Source: UBA5342 sp965662645 (GTDB lineage Bacteria > Bacteroidota > Bacteroidia > Bacteroidales > UBA5342). Taken from it: 64,000 bases of DNA. The stretch is from positions 62,001-126,000 of the forward strand of contig CBFIII010000001.1 in the NCBI GenBank assembly GCA_965662645.1. Reading direction: 5' to 3'. The position numbers and the translations under genes are program-made. The notes beneath the pieces are model-generated. The model had not been told where the DNA came from. It saw only the letters and a program-made list of their open reading frames with translations, and searched no databases. This document shows, piece by piece, positions 1 to 9,689 of this stretch. Each line of letters starts with the position of its first letter. The first letter of the stretch is position 1.

Positions 1-1
1 A

Positions 2-1348
2 TGGGAAACATTGACTTACGATTTCTCAGGCAGTGCGTCAGATCTTTATAGTCACATCACTATTATCTTTGATAATGGAACAGCTGGCGATGGTAGTGCT
101 GATTGGACTTTTTTAATTGATGATATAGAATTCTCCGCCTCTTCTGCGCCAGCATTAGCTCTTCCTATTGATTTCGAAGGCGGTCCTTATCTTTTTACTG
201 ACTATGATGGTGGAGCAGCTACTGTAATTGCAAATCCTCAATCATTGGGCGAAAATACTAGTGCTACTGTTGCTCAAATGGTCAGAGATGGTGGTGCAAC
301 TTGGGCTGGAAGCAAATTGATTTTGAATGATAAAATTGATTTTTCTACTGCTAGTACTTTTTCTATGAAAGTGTATTCATCTAGAGTAGGGGTGCCTGTT
401 CTTTTCAAACTAGAAGGTGATGCTCAAACCGAATTGTCAACAAATACCACAGTAGCCAATCAGTGGGAGACCCTCACTTGGGACTTTACAGGTCAACCTT
501 CAAATACCTTTAATACTTTGGCATTAATGTTTGATTTTGGTACCGTAGGTGATGGTTCTGCAAATTCAATTTTCTTGTTTGATGATATTCAGATAATTGA
601 TGCCACCGGTGGTCTTTCTCAAATTGATTTACCTGTTACTTTTGATGATGAAACAATCAATTATACCTTGACTGATTTTGGTGATAACAGTACAGTGTTA
701 GGTGCTGATCCTACGGATGCCAATAATATGGTAGCCATTACTACTAAGCCAGCGAGTGCTGCAACTTGGGCTGGAACAACCATTGGTACTGCCCTAGGGT
801 TTAAGAATGCAGCTCCATTTACCGAGACTGAAACGTTTATTAGCGTAAAGGTATATTCTCCGTCTATAGGATCCGTTATTCGTCTAAAAGGTGAAAGCTC
901 AAATGATGTTACGCTTACTGCAGAAACGGAACAAACAACTACTGTAGCAAATGCTTGGGAAACTTTAGTATTTGATTTCAGTAATGTTGCTGCAGGTACA
1001 AATCCTTTTAATCTTGCTACAGCTTTCGATAAATTCTCAATATTCTTTGAATTTAACACTAACGGAGCTGAGTCAACTTATTATTGGGATGATGTAATGT
1101 TTGGTAGTGATGCTGCTGCACTTAACACTGTAAAGGCAATGGATGCGCTAAGTGTATATCCTAACCCAACGACAGGTACATTGAATATTGTTGCTGCTGA
1201 TGGTAGTCTTGTGAGTGTTTATAACGTTACTGGACAATTGCAAAAGCAAGAAATTCTACATGCTGGTCAAATATCACTTGAAGAATTAAATGCTGGAATT
1301 TATTTTGTTACTGCAGGCAATAAAATGTCTCGAGTAATTAAAAAATAA
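2..1348 (+). CDS. 5'-truncated T9SS-secreted protein with repeated carbohydrate-binding-like modules
   Basis: The reading frame is open to the left window edge, so the gene starts outside; the first in-frame residues are WETLTYDFSG. About two and a half copies of a roughly 150-residue module are visible. Each has a WAG motif, a WETL motif and an aromatic-rich end with DD (IDDIEF, FDDIQI, WDDVMF); new units begin near residues 54 and 210. The last 65 or so residues (YPNPTTG, then GIYFVT and a basic end) form a type A T9SS sorting domain, so the protein is exported and probably surface-attached. Similar modules occur in marine Bacteroidetes laminarin loci (family knowledge), and the next gene is a laminarinase. 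A glucan-binding surface role is inferred. No catalytic motif is visible. Confidence 0.85.
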   Translation, partial: WETLTYDFSGSASDLYSHITIIFDNGTAGDGSADWTFLIDDIEFSASSAPALALPIDFEGGPYLFTDYDGGAATVIANPQSLGENTSATVAQMVRDGGATWAGSKLILNDKIDFSTASTFSMKVYSSRVGVPVLFKLEGDAQTELSTNTTVANQWETLTWDFTGQPSNTFNTLALMFDFGTVGDGSANSIFLFDDIQIIDATGGLSQIDLPVTFDDETINYTLTDFGDNSTVLGADPTDANNMVAITTKPASAATWAGTTIGTALGFKNAAPFTETETFISVKVYSPSIGSVIRLKGESSNDVTLTAETEQTTTVANAWETLVFDFSNVAAGTNPFNLATAFDKFSIFFEFNTNGAESTYYWDDVMFGSDAAALNTVKAMDALSVYPNPTTGTLNIVAADGSLVSVYNVTGQLQKQEILHAGQISLEELNAGIYFVTAGNKMSRVIKK

Positions 1349-1367
1349 ATATCTCTTTCATAAAACT

Positions 1368-1400
1368 ATGGCGAGGAGCGTACTGCTTCTCGCCATTTTT
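1368..1400 (+). terminator. Intrinsic terminator after the repeat-module protein
   Basis: Perfect 8-bp stem ATGGCGAG / CTCGCCAT, extended inward by AGC/GCT, followed by TTTTT. It lies between the stop at 1348 and the next start at 1414, so the GH81 gene probably has its own promoter or depends on read-through. Confidence 0.85.
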
Positions 1401-1413
1401 AAAAACGATACTG

Positions 1414-4400
1414 ATGAATAAACAAAATCTACTCTATAAAATGCTTTTTATCATAATCGGATTTTTGCTTTGCACTAATCTAATGGCGCAAACTGTTAAT
1501 GTAGGCTCAGCAAGTTACACCAAAACTTACCCGGGAGTAGATGAAGCCGGGCGCAATTCTTATCCCTCAGGAACACCTTATATTATTGGTAATGCCGCAG
1601 GCAAGCCTGTACCAACAAATGATTGGTGGTCAGCAAAGCTAAACAGTGACCATGCCTCCAATCTATTTTCATATCCCACCACACTCAAAACGGTAAATGC
1701 CGGTCTTGTAATGACCTACATCCCTTGGGGTGTAATAGACGATTACGAACCTATTACCATTGGTGTAAGCTCCCTTAATGCTTCACGTGCCAACGTCTCA
1801 GATTACTCCGACTGGACGGTCACAATGGACTGGACTAGTGGAACAAATAATTTTACGGCAACAGCAGGTATTGCTATGCCTTTTGTGTATTTTACAAAAA
1901 ATGCAGCTGATGTAGCTCAAGTAAAAATTAAGAGTGGTACCATCACTGTAAATGGCGAAGTCATTATCATAGAAAATGCTCACAACGGTGGCAACTTTGC
2001 TATCTATGCACCAAATGGTTCTACTTGGAGCCAAAACGGCGAAGTTTATACTTCTTCCCTTAACGGAAAAAATTACTGGTCTGCAGCCATTCTTCCCTCT
2101 GTATCTTCTATTTCGGCGAAAGCCATTGAATATAAAAAATACGCCTACGTTTTTCCAAAAAATACTGAAACGACTTGGCAATACAACGAAAAAACGGCTG
2201 TAGTACGCACCGATTTCACCGTTACTCCTGATGTAAAAGAAGGCGCTGACAATATCGTATTATTTGGTCTGCTACCTCACCAATGGAATAATATAGCGGG
2301 GTCATCTTCTATTCTTGCAGGAGACACATATAGTTCTGTACGAGGCGAAATCAAAATATCTAATAGTAATGCTTTTTCGGTTGAAAACACCTTTTACGGC
2401 ATCCTTCCTACCTTGCCTTATCTTGATAATTATAGCACAGGCTTCGATCCATCAAATCTCAATGAAAAAATTGCTGCCATAGAGAATGACGGCTTAGCGA
2501 CTTGGACTGACTCCTATAATGACGGACAGGTTATTAACCGACTAATACAGGCTGCTCGTGTGGCTGATTTAGTAGGAAATACTGCGGCACGTGACAAACT
2601 AGTTGCTACCGTGAAAGAACGTTTAGAAGACTGGCTGAGTTACGAAAGTGGCGAAGTTGCTTTTCTGTTTTATTACAATACCAACTGGAGTGCCATGATT
2701 GGGTATCCTGCTGGTCATGGACAAGATGGCAACCTTAATGACCATCACTTTCACTGGGGTTATTTTATCCATGCTGCGGCTTTTGTAGAACAATTTGAAC
2801 CTGGATGGGCTGACCAATGGGGTGATATGATTAACCTACTAGTACGTGATGCAGCTTCACCCAATAGAGAGGATGAATTATTTCCATTTCTTCGCAACTT
2901 TAGTCCTTATGCCGGTCATTGTTGGGCTAATGGTTTTGCGACATTTCCGCAAGGAAACGACCAAGAATCAACATCTGAAAGTATGCAGTTCAACTCTTCT
3001 CTAATACACTGGGGAAGTGTTACAGGCAACGATGAAATACGTGATTTAGGTATCTATCTTTACACAACAGAGCAAACAGCTATTGAAGAATACTGGTTAG
3101 ATATACACGAGCGCAATTTTAAAGCTGATCAACAATATAGTTTAGTGTCTCGTGTGTGGGGCAACAGTTATGATAATGGTACTTTCTGGACTGCTGATAT
3201 TGCAGCTTCTTATGGTATCGAGATGTATCCTATACACGGAGGTTCGCTCTATCTGGGACATAATCATGCTTATGTGGATAAACTATGGACTGAAATTACA
3301 GAGAATACTGGCATCCTTAGCAATCAAGCTAACGCCAACCTTTGGCACGATGTGATGTGGGAATATTTAGCATTTATCGATCCTGCAAAGGCCATTGAAA
3401 TGTATGATTCATATCCCGATAGAGAACTGAAATTTGGCATAACAGACGTACAAACCTACCATTGGTTACACGCTATGAATGCTTTGGGACAGGTTGATGC
3501 TACAGTGACTGCTGATTACCCTATTGCAGCTGTTTTCAACAACAATGGTGTGCGCACTTACACCGTGCACAATTATACTAACGAAGCTATTACTGTTAAT
3601 TTTTCGGATGGTGCTACGCTAGAAGTTCCGGCAAATTCAATGGCCAACAGTAAGGATATAGACCTGAAAGCAAATATCAGTTCAGCTTTCTCACAGGCTT
3701 TCACAGGCGGGAGTATTCCGCTAACAGTGTCAATAGACGAAGGAACAGCTAGTAAGGTTGAATTTTTCGATGGCGGACAATCAATAGGCGAAAAGAATAC
3801 GGCTCCTTATACCTTTAATGCTACTCAGCTTAGTGCTGGCGTTCATGGCTTTTATGCTAAAGTGTTTGATGGCGATGATTTCATAGTTACAAATATTATT
3901 CCTTGTAAGGTAGGTCGTCAGCAAGCATATTCTGGTACCCCAGCTCCAATTCCTGGAACAATAGAACCTGGGCATTATGACAAATACGAGGGGGGTAACG
4001 GACAAGGTATTGCTTATAACGATGTGTCACAAAACAATGAAGGTGATTTTCGCACAGACGAATATGTAGATGCACAAATCGTCAATGGCGAAGGGGCAAT
4101 TGTGGGATGGATATCTGCTGGCGAATGGATGAGTTATACCGTTAATGTAGCAACTCCTGGATTGTATAACCTTAGTTTCCGTTATGCTTCGGGAAATAGC
4201 AGCGGTGGTGGTCCTTTTAGTATCGAATTGGATGGCGATGTGGTTGCTGATAATATTACGGTTTCTTCTAGCAATGGTTGGGATATATTCACGAACAAGA
4301 CAGTCAACGACATTCCTCTAAAAGCAGGTGAAAATATTTTACGTCTTAACTTTTCAAATGGCGAATTAAACCTTGGAAAACTAACATTCACTTATAGTGC

Positions 4401-5541
4401 GCCATTAGGATATGATCAACCCATAGCTGATGCTGGAGATAATGTAACTGTTCTTTTGCCTGCAAGCATTGCAACGCTAGATGCTAGCCTAAGCTCTAAT
4501 CCAGGAAGTGCATCTTTAACTTATATGTGGTCGCAAATTTATGGCCCATCTATTATTACGTTTTCTGATAAAACGGTGGAAAAACCAAATTTATCATCTT
4601 TAGAGGAAGGTGTTTACTTGCTCAATCTGATGGTAAGTAATGGAACATATTCCGACAACGATGAGGTCTATGTTATCGTTAGCAATAGTGCCAACTTAGC
4701 TCCATCAGTCTCAATCACTTCGCCAGAAGAGGGTGCAGACTTTATCAGTGGTAAAATCTTAACAATTACAGCCTCAGCATCAGATTTTGATGGCACCATT
4801 AAGAAAGTAGAGTTCTACGCCGATGATGCACTGATAGCTACAGATACTGAAGCACCCTATGAAACAGAATGGACGCCTAGTGGAATTATGCAATATGCCT
4901 TAAGTGCAAAAGCAACGGATGATAAAGATGGTCAAAGCCTCTCTGCAGCAGTCGCTGTAAATATAACTCAGGCACCATCCTGCGAGGGTACATCAGATAA
5001 TGGTGATTTCAACTATCAGTTTTCGGATGATGCCTCTAACCCGACCCTGACTTTTATTCCTTCAGAATCAGGGATAGGTAGTCCAACTTGTATTTTATAT
5101 TACGGTACAGGAGCAGGTCCATTCCCTGGTTATATGGTCACACCTAATACTCCTTATAGAATCAATGCAGAAGCGGGTAGTACGATCAATTTTTATTATA
5201 CCTATTCTTACCCTGGTTATGGCGAAAAGAATACGGCGGACAAGTTGATTTCCTACGTGGTGGGCAGTTGCTCTAATGCCTCAGGAATAAATGACAATGA
5301 AATTAGTACTGTAACGGCGTCACCTAATCCTGTCGAAACAACATTAACCTTGCGTATAGGTGAGATTGACTATCAGCAAGTACATATCTATTCTATGACA
5401 GGACAGTTGATAGAATCATTAATCATAGAATCAGGGCAAAAAATAGTTAATGTAGATATGTACAATTACCCAAGTGGGATGTATCTATTTTCTCTTGAAA
5501 ATAAAAACGAAAAAGAGATGGTGAGAATAATTAAAGAGTAG
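1414..5541 (+). CDS. GH81 endo-beta-1,3-glucanase (laminarinase), multidomain, T9SS-secreted
   Basis: Secreted enzyme expected to cut internal beta-1,3-glucan bonds. A signal peptide (residues 1-26, ending LMAQ) is followed by a GH81 catalytic region to about residue 740. Family motifs are PTNDWW (67-72), DHHFHWGYF (D443) and NDQESTSE (E518, E522); these acidic residues are the catalytic candidates. Then come an Ig-like Big_7 module (about 769-835), a CBM6-like module (842-995), a PKD-like module (1003-1093), a second Big_7 module (1097-1185), a Cys-flanked module resembling the beta-1,3-glucan-binding CBM56 (1189-1290) and a T9SS type A sorting domain (about 1300-1375). GH81 enzymes are often 700-800 residues; the extra length here is accessory modules. 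The repeat-module protein just upstream supports a laminarin-use locus. Confidence 0.93.
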   Translation: MNKQNLLYKMLFIIIGFLLCTNLMAQTVNVGSASYTKTYPGVDEAGRNSYPSGTPYIIGNAAGKPVPTNDWWSAKLNSDHASNLFSYPTTLKTVNAGLVMTYIPWGVIDDYEPITIGVSSLNASRANVSDYSDWTVTMDWTSGTNNFTATAGIAMPFVYFTKNAADVAQVKIKSGTITVNGEVIIIENAHNGGNFAIYAPNGSTWSQNGEVYTSSLNGKNYWSAAILPSVSSISAKAIEYKKYAYVFPKNTETTWQYNEKTAVVRTDFTVTPDVKEGADNIVLFGLLPHQWNNIAGSSSILAGDTYSSVRGEIKISNSNAFSVENTFYGILPTLPYLDNYSTGFDPSNLNEKIAAIENDGLATWTDSYNDGQVINRLIQAARVADLVGNTAARDKLVATVKERLEDWLSYESGEVAFLFYYNTNWSAMIGYPAGHGQDGNLNDHHFHWGYFIHAAAFVEQFEPGWADQWGDMINLLVRDAASPNREDELFPFLRNFSPYAGHCWANGFATFPQGNDQESTSESMQFNSSLIHWGSVTGNDEIRDLGIYLYTTEQTAIEEYWLDIHERNFKADQQYSLVSRVWGNSYDNGTFWTADIAASYGIEMYPIHGGSLYLGHNHAYVDKLWTEITENTGILSNQANANLWHDVMWEYLAFIDPAKAIEMYDSYPDRELKFGITDVQTYHWLHAMNALGQVDATVTADYPIAAVFNNNGVRTYTVHNYTNEAITVNFSDGATLEVPANSMANSKDIDLKANISSAFSQAFTGGSIPLTVSIDEGTASKVEFFDGGQSIGEKNTAPYTFNATQLSAGVHGFYAKVFDGDDFIVTNIIPCKVGRQQAYSGTPAPIPGTIEPGHYDKYEGGNGQGIAYNDVSQNNEGDFRTDEYVDAQIVNGEGAIVGWISAGEWMSYTVNVATPGLYNLSFRYASGNSSGGGPFSIELDGDVVADNITVSSSNGWDIFTNKTVNDIPLKAGENILRLNFSNGELNLGKLTFTYSAPLGYDQPIADAGDNVTVLLPASIATLDASLSSNPGSASLTYMWSQIYGPSIITFSDKTVEKPNLSSLEEGVYLLNLMVSNGTYSDNDEVYVIVSNSANLAPSVSITSPEEGADFISGKILTITASASDFDGTIKKVEFYADDALIATDTEAPYETEWTPSGIMQYALSAKATDDKDGQSLSAAVAVNITQAPSCEGTSDNGDFNYQFSDDASNPTLTFIPSESGIGSPTCILYYGTGAGPFPGYMVTPNTPYRINAEAGSTINFYYTYSYPGYGEKNTADKLISYVVGSCSNASGINDNEISTVTASPNPVETTLTLRIGEIDYQQVHIYSMTGQLIESLIIESGQKIVNVDMYNYPSGMYLFSLENKNEKEMVRIIKE

Positions 5542-5905
5542 ATTTTTTAAACTTTTTCAAATCGCATAAGCTTGGAATCGCTTAGGTGGTTCAGGCTTTT
5601 TAATACACACTTTCTCATAATTCTAACTCTATGAATTATTCAAAAGCTTAGTTTTAGAACGCTTGATATTAGGAAGTTATTTTGGTTTTTTAGTAGCATC
5701 GTCTCGCTCCTAAAGTGCCACTTTTAAAGCCACGAACTCTTGAGATAGACTCTCGACAGTCTTGTTCATAGACATTAAAGTAGCTAGCAAAGATGTTTTT
5801 TATAAGAAAAGTAGATTTTTTTCAAGATAATCTAAACAATTTTGTAGTTTAATTGTTTAGTATAATAGTGAATAGAGAGGTCTGTTTTTTTATTAGGTTA
5901 GTAGA
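5542..5905. other. Intergenic stretch with no recognisable gene
   Basis: About 360 bases after the laminarinase. No credible reading frame, RNA gene or strong terminator is visible. The sequence is AT-rich with scattered short runs only. Confidence 0.6.
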
Positions 5906-6022
5906 GTTTATCACCATTGTTGCCTTGCTTACTTCAACATGCAATCATTTGGAATCTAGAGAATTCTTAAAAATGATAGGGTCGCATTAGACAGAGGTAC
6001 AGTATAGGCAACAGTGATAAAC
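5906..6022. repeat. 117-bp imperfect inverted repeat
   Basis: GTTTATCAC-CAT-TGTTGCC at 5906-5924 matches the reverse complement of GGCAACAGTGATAAAC at 6007-6022 except for three extra bases. Nested inside are ATGC..ATCATTT and AAATGAT..GCAT. The result can fold into a long hairpin ending exactly at the stop of the next minus-strand gene. It may be a 3'-UTR structure or a small palindromic mobile repeat. Confidence 0.6.
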
Positions 6023-6295
6023 TTAAAATAAGTAAATTAAAACACCAATAATGATCATGGTTATTATGATAGTTATTGATGTTGCTACCAGTGTTTCATT
6101 CCTTTGTTTCCTTCGCGTTGTTTTTCTTATTTTTTCTCTTTCTTTAGGATCTAAAGTTGGATGTGAAGAGGTGATGCCTCTTTTTATATGTTGATCTTTT
6201 TTCTGTTGAAAGTTACGATCCTTTACGCGCTTAGCTAAAGATCGGTTTTGTTTCATCCGATTATTAGCATCTATGATGAATCCTTCACCAGCCAT
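6023..6295 (-). CDS. Small basic single-pass membrane protein, unknown function
   Basis: 90 residues. The first 65 are strongly basic and polar (KQNRSLAKRVKDRN, KEREKIRKTTRRKQRN). The last 22 or so form one hydrophobic helix ending YLF, so it looks like a tail-anchored protein with a cytoplasmic, possibly nucleic-acid- or phospholipid-contacting part. The start codon directly abuts the stop of the gene upstream on the same strand, and that neighbour has the same architecture, which supports a two-gene operon. I do not recognise the family with certainty. A 117-bp inverted repeat begins at its stop. Confidence 0.65.
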   Translation of the reverse strand: MAGEGFIIDANNRMKQNRSLAKRVKDRNFQQKKDQHIKRGITSSHPTLDPKEREKIRKTTRRKQRNETLVATSITIIITMIIIGVLIYLF

Positions 6296-6571
6296 TTACT
6301 TCGTAACTACCCACACAAGTGAAAAGATTAGAATAAAGATAATAATAACACCAGCCATTATAGATACTATTCTATCTTTAAAGTGGTTTATTCCCATTTT
6401 AGTTCTTTTTCCTACACCAGGTTTAGACTCAAGATTTTTTTCCAGTTGCCTTTGGTAATCTATGCGTTTTAGTTTTCTATTCTGGTTTTTTTTTCCGTTC
6501 ACAGAAATTGCAGAAGAACCTTTTTGCTTACTATGAGGATTACGATTATTTTGGTAGCTATCTATTCTCAT
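6296..6571 (-). CDS. Small basic single-pass membrane protein, first gene of a pair
   Basis: 91 residues from the chosen start MRIDSYQNN. A longer version would begin at 6607, but its first codons lie on top of the promoter -7 box (6594-6601), so the inner ATG is preferred. The N-terminal part is rich in K, R, N and Q (KKNQNRKLKRIDYQRQ). One C-terminal membrane helix (IMAGVIIIFILIFSLVWVV) is followed by TK. The layout matches the 90-residue protein that starts on the next base, suggesting paralogous or partner proteins. Function unknown. Confidence 0.6.
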   Translation of the reverse strand: MRIDSYQNNRNPHSKQKGSSAISVNGKKNQNRKLKRIDYQRQLEKNLESKPGVGKRTKMGINHFKDRIVSIMAGVIIIFILIFSLVWVVTK

Positions 6572-6593
6572 TGTCTTGCGAATAAAATTTTTA

Positions 6594-6624
6594 CAAAAAT
6601 AGGTCAATTATATGACATTGTCAA
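6594..6624 (-). promoter_or_regulatory. Bacteroidetes-type promoter for the small-protein pair
   Basis: Read on the minus strand: TTG, 20 bases, then TATTTTTG, matching TTTG-N19-TAnnTTTG. It would start RNA about 15-20 bases before the ATG at 6571 and decides that start. Confidence 0.6.
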
Positions 6625-6686
6625 GAGATACTATTATGTAATGTTGTATAAGGCTTTATTCAATAGATACTTAGTTTGTATTTATG

Positions 6687-8393
6687 TTAAAGGTTTAATA
6701 GTTTTTTTTCTATTTTCTCTTTGTCTCCTCCTGCTTCTATAGCCATCTTCCAATATTCCTCAGCTTTTATTTTATCGTCATTTGCATAGAGGATATCGGC
6801 GTAGTGATCTAATAAAACATCACTTTTTATGACGCTGTTATGGATGGCTTTTTCCATATAAAATTTTGCAAGGATGTTATTATTACGTTTATATAGTATC
6901 CAAGCATAGGTGTCAAGGTATGTTGGGTTGCCCGGTTCTAACTCTATACATTTGGCACTCATATTCTCTGCTTTGTTTAGTAATGTATCTTCTTCGCTTA
7001 AGTAATAGGCATAATTATTTAATACGAGAACATTATGCTCATTAAGTGAAAGGGCTGCTTCATAATAGCCAAAGGCTTGTTTTGCGTCTTTCATTTCATA
7101 ATGTACGTCGCCTAAACTGCCTAGCATTTGTGATTTCAGAGGTTCTGTATCGGGTGTTATTAAGATGCCTTGTTCATACGCTTCTTTAGCGGTTTCTATT
7201 AACTTTTCTTGTTGTGCTGCAATGCCACGATAAAAGTAAATTTGTGGGGTCTTCACTTCAGCGACTAGCGCATCTTGGGTGTATTGTAATACTTGTTGGA
7301 AGTCTTCTTCTTGGAATGCTAACTGTATGAGTTGCATGCGAGCATCTGTATTGTCTGGAGCCAACCTTAAAACGGTATTTAAATTATCAATGACTTTTTC
7401 TTTTTTCGAGGCGTCATTAATCCATAAATTAGCATAAAAGAAATAAGTATTGGCTTCTTCGGGATAGGTTGTTTTTAGGGCATCTGTTAAATCTTCAATA
7501 ATGTTGAGCAGACTACTGTCTTTCTCATATTGCACCATATAGTTTAAAAGCATTTGTAATTTAGGTTCATACTGAATGTCTTTGCTTCTAAATGCTTTAA
7601 GGAGTTCTTGTTGAGAATTGATAGAGTCTTTTTCTTGATTGTAATAATTAGAAAGACTTAGATGTAAAAAGCCATTATTGGGTTCTAAAGATTTTGCTTT
7701 TTTATAAGATTTTATGGCTTTTTTATGGTCATTAATAGTTAAGAAATAATCACCAAGAATAATGTGATAACGGGCTTCATTCGGATGTTTATCCAATAAT
7801 GCTTCGAGCTCTTCTTTTGCCTTTTTCTTATCTCCAGATAAGAGATAGAGGCGTTGTTTTTCAAGCACTAAAGGTTCATTGATGCCTTCTTGCTCTTCTA
7901 TTTTGTTATAGATTTTAACGGCTTCTTTGTACTGTTGCATTTGGGTATATAAATCGCCGAGGTGATAGAGATATTCCAATTGCTCAGGATTATTTTCACT
8001 TAATTGATGATATATACTTATGGCTTTCTCGTTTTTTTTGATGTGTTCATATACGCCAGCTAAGTATATTTTGTACCAATCATTATCATTGTTAAGGCTA
8101 ACTGCGCGTTGTAAAAGGAGGAGTCCATTTTTATCATCACCTGACATCAGTAATATTTTACCTAATTCAAAATGTGAGATGGCACTGTTATTATCAATTT
8201 GTAAACTGTTTTGAAATAATTCTGCCGCTTTTTGGTAATCACCTTTCATCTTAAGGCGACAAGCTTCCATGAAAAAGTAATCAAATTTACGACTGTCATC
8301 TTCGCTTAAAGTATTAGAAAAAAGGTTTGAAAAGGTGCTTATAGAGATGAGGGTGATGAGAAGCACGCGTAATAAATGAGTTCTTTTATTCAT
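6687..8393 (-). CDS. Exported tetratricopeptide-repeat (TPR) protein
   Basis: 568 residues: a signal peptide (about 1-27) followed by roughly a dozen TPR-like helix pairs covering almost the whole chain, for example MKGDYQKAAELFQNSL, YKEAVKIYNKIEEQEG and HKKAIKSYKKAKSLEPN. TPR proteins are protein-interaction scaffolds. The signal peptide places this one in the periplasm or on a membrane. No enzymatic domain is visible. Proteins of this shape are conserved in Bacteroidetes, but I cannot assign a precise partner. It is separated by about 210 bases from the gldB cluster upstream. Confidence 0.85.
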   Translation of the reverse strand: MNKRTHLLRVLLITLISISTFSNLFSNTLSEDDSRKFDYFFMEACRLKMKGDYQKAAELFQNSLQIDNNSAISHFELGKILLMSGDDKNGLLLLQRAVSLNNDNDWYKIYLAGVYEHIKKNEKAISIYHQLSENNPEQLEYLYHLGDLYTQMQQYKEAVKIYNKIEEQEGINEPLVLEKQRLYLLSGDKKKAKEELEALLDKHPNEARYHIILGDYFLTINDHKKAIKSYKKAKSLEPNNGFLHLSLSNYYNQEKDSINSQQELLKAFRSKDIQYEPKLQMLLNYMVQYEKDSSLLNIIEDLTDALKTTYPEEANTYFFYANLWINDASKKEKVIDNLNTVLRLAPDNTDARMQLIQLAFQEEDFQQVLQYTQDALVAEVKTPQIYFYRGIAAQQEKLIETAKEAYEQGILITPDTEPLKSQMLGSLGDVHYEMKDAKQAFGYYEAALSLNEHNVLVLNNYAYYLSEEDTLLNKAENMSAKCIELEPGNPTYLDTYAWILYKRNNNILAKFYMEKAIHNSVIKSDVLLDHYADILYANDDKIKAEEYWKMAIEAGGDKEKIEKKLLNL

Positions 8394-8605
8394 AGTAATA
8401 TGTTTCTGTTCTGATGAGATAGATTCTTATCTTATCAACTATTATGCCGCAAAGTACGTGAAATTATATGGATATTTAGAGAAAATGAAGTCTCTAACTA
8501 TTCTATGCTTTTATTAGATTTTAAACGATTAGAAAGTGTCACCTTAGGGTGTTGTTTCTTTTCTTAAAATGAGTCTATTATAAAGGGAGAAGAGCGTGTT
8601 GTTAT

Positions 8606-9613
8606 TTATGGTTTAAAATGAGATTCTTCTAATATGTGTTGACTGTTTTTTTCGTTTATTAAGTCATTTATACTCACATTGTGATTTTTCGTCATATAAT
8701 TATTAACAATAAGGTATCCGATATATTTTCCGACCATTGGTGATGAACCACTACCCACAAAACTAAAAAATGGTCCATCTTTAATGTATTTAGTAATGAT
8801 GAGGTTTTGGTTTGAAAATAAATGTTTCTTTTCTATCATATACTTCCAAGTGTCAGCTTTGTATTTTTCACACCACATGTATTGTTCTTCTGTGATGCCT
8901 ATCATATTATAAAGCTGTTCTTCGGGGAGTATCTGTTGTAATATGAAAAGTATTTTCCCTTCGTGAATGATGTGATCTAATAGGGTGGAATGGCTTTTTA
9001 GGTTTAACTCTGATGATACCCATCCGCGCATAGCATCGCAAACCATGTGTTCACTGTTTTTATGATTAAGTACATAGTTGTAGGTGCCCAATCGTTTGTA
9101 AAAAACGTGATCTGAACCAAGGTAATTCTCGAGACTAATAGATAGAAGGCTGTCTGCTACTACTATGGGTTCGTGGAATCCAGATATGTGAGTGTAAAGT
9201 GTTGGTATCTTTTGTGTAGGAAAGATGGCATTGTATCTTCTAAAGGCTGTGCTAAAATCTTCCTCATATTTTTTCATGTTTGGGAAGTGCGCTTGTACCG
9301 TGTCATACACTTCGCAATAGATGCTATCATTTAAAAATTTATGAGCAAGAAAATAATATTTTTCATCTGTTATATTTCCTATACTTATAATGCCTTGGTT
9401 ATAGATAGGGAAAAATTGCCTATAATTTTTTTCAAGAGTATATTTATAAGTGGAGATGTCTTTATCTTTTAAGCTGTTAAATTCTTGATCAAATCGTGTA
9501 AAATGGAGATTCAGTTTAGGATTCTCAGGACTGATAAAATAAGAATTCTTAGGCTTACATGAGAAGCTTATAAGACCGATGGTGGTCAACAGTAAGAGTG
9601 TGATATTACGCAT
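8606..9613 (-). CDS. gldB: GldB-family gliding-motility / T9SS-associated lipoprotein
   Basis: 335 residues. A lipoprotein signal ends in ISFSC, giving lipidated Cys19 and membrane anchoring facing the periplasm. The body matches the GldB pattern I recognise: RFDQEF near the N-terminus, FPNMKKYEEDFSTAF, then HIIHEGKILFILQ and a KAD-W-Y region. GldB in Flavobacterium is needed for gliding; homologues in non-gliders are linked to the T9SS machinery. The window encodes at least four T9SS cargo proteins or remnants, which fits. It follows the sensor kinase gene by 34 bases on the same strand, probably as the last gene of thyA-kinase-gldB. Confidence 0.85.
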   Translation of the reverse strand: MRNITLLLLTTIGLISFSCKPKNSYFISPENPKLNLHFTRFDQEFNSLKDKDISTYKYTLEKNYRQFFPIYNQGIISIGNITDEKYYFLAHKFLNDSIYCEVYDTVQAHFPNMKKYEEDFSTAFRRYNAIFPTQKIPTLYTHISGFHEPIVVADSLLSISLENYLGSDHVFYKRLGTYNYVLNHKNSEHMVCDAMRGWVSSELNLKSHSTLLDHIIHEGKILFILQQILPEEQLYNMIGITEEQYMWCEKYKADTWKYMIEKKHLFSNQNLIITKYIKDGPFFSFVGSGSSPMVGKYIGYLIVNNYMTKNHNVSINDLINEKNSQHILEESHFKP

Positions 9614-9632
9614 TGTTTATTTGTTTTATAAT

Positions 9633-9689
9633 AACTTGAGTTCGATTTTAAATTCGGTCACAGTTTGAATTTAATGTTGAATTCAGGTT
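9633..9689. repeat. 57-bp palindromic mini-element, family 2, overlapping the kinase 3' end
   Basis: The left arm AACTTGAGTTCGATTTTAAA and the right arm (reverse complement AACCTGAATTCAACATTAAA) are near-perfect inverted repeats around a short centre. The left 40 bases closely match the left end of the element at 27104-27367. The kinase stop (9648-9650) lies within it. Confidence 0.75.

Noticed and set aside
6296..6607. Longer start for the first small membrane protein
   Set aside because: The extra codons overlap the promoter -7 box at 6594-6601.
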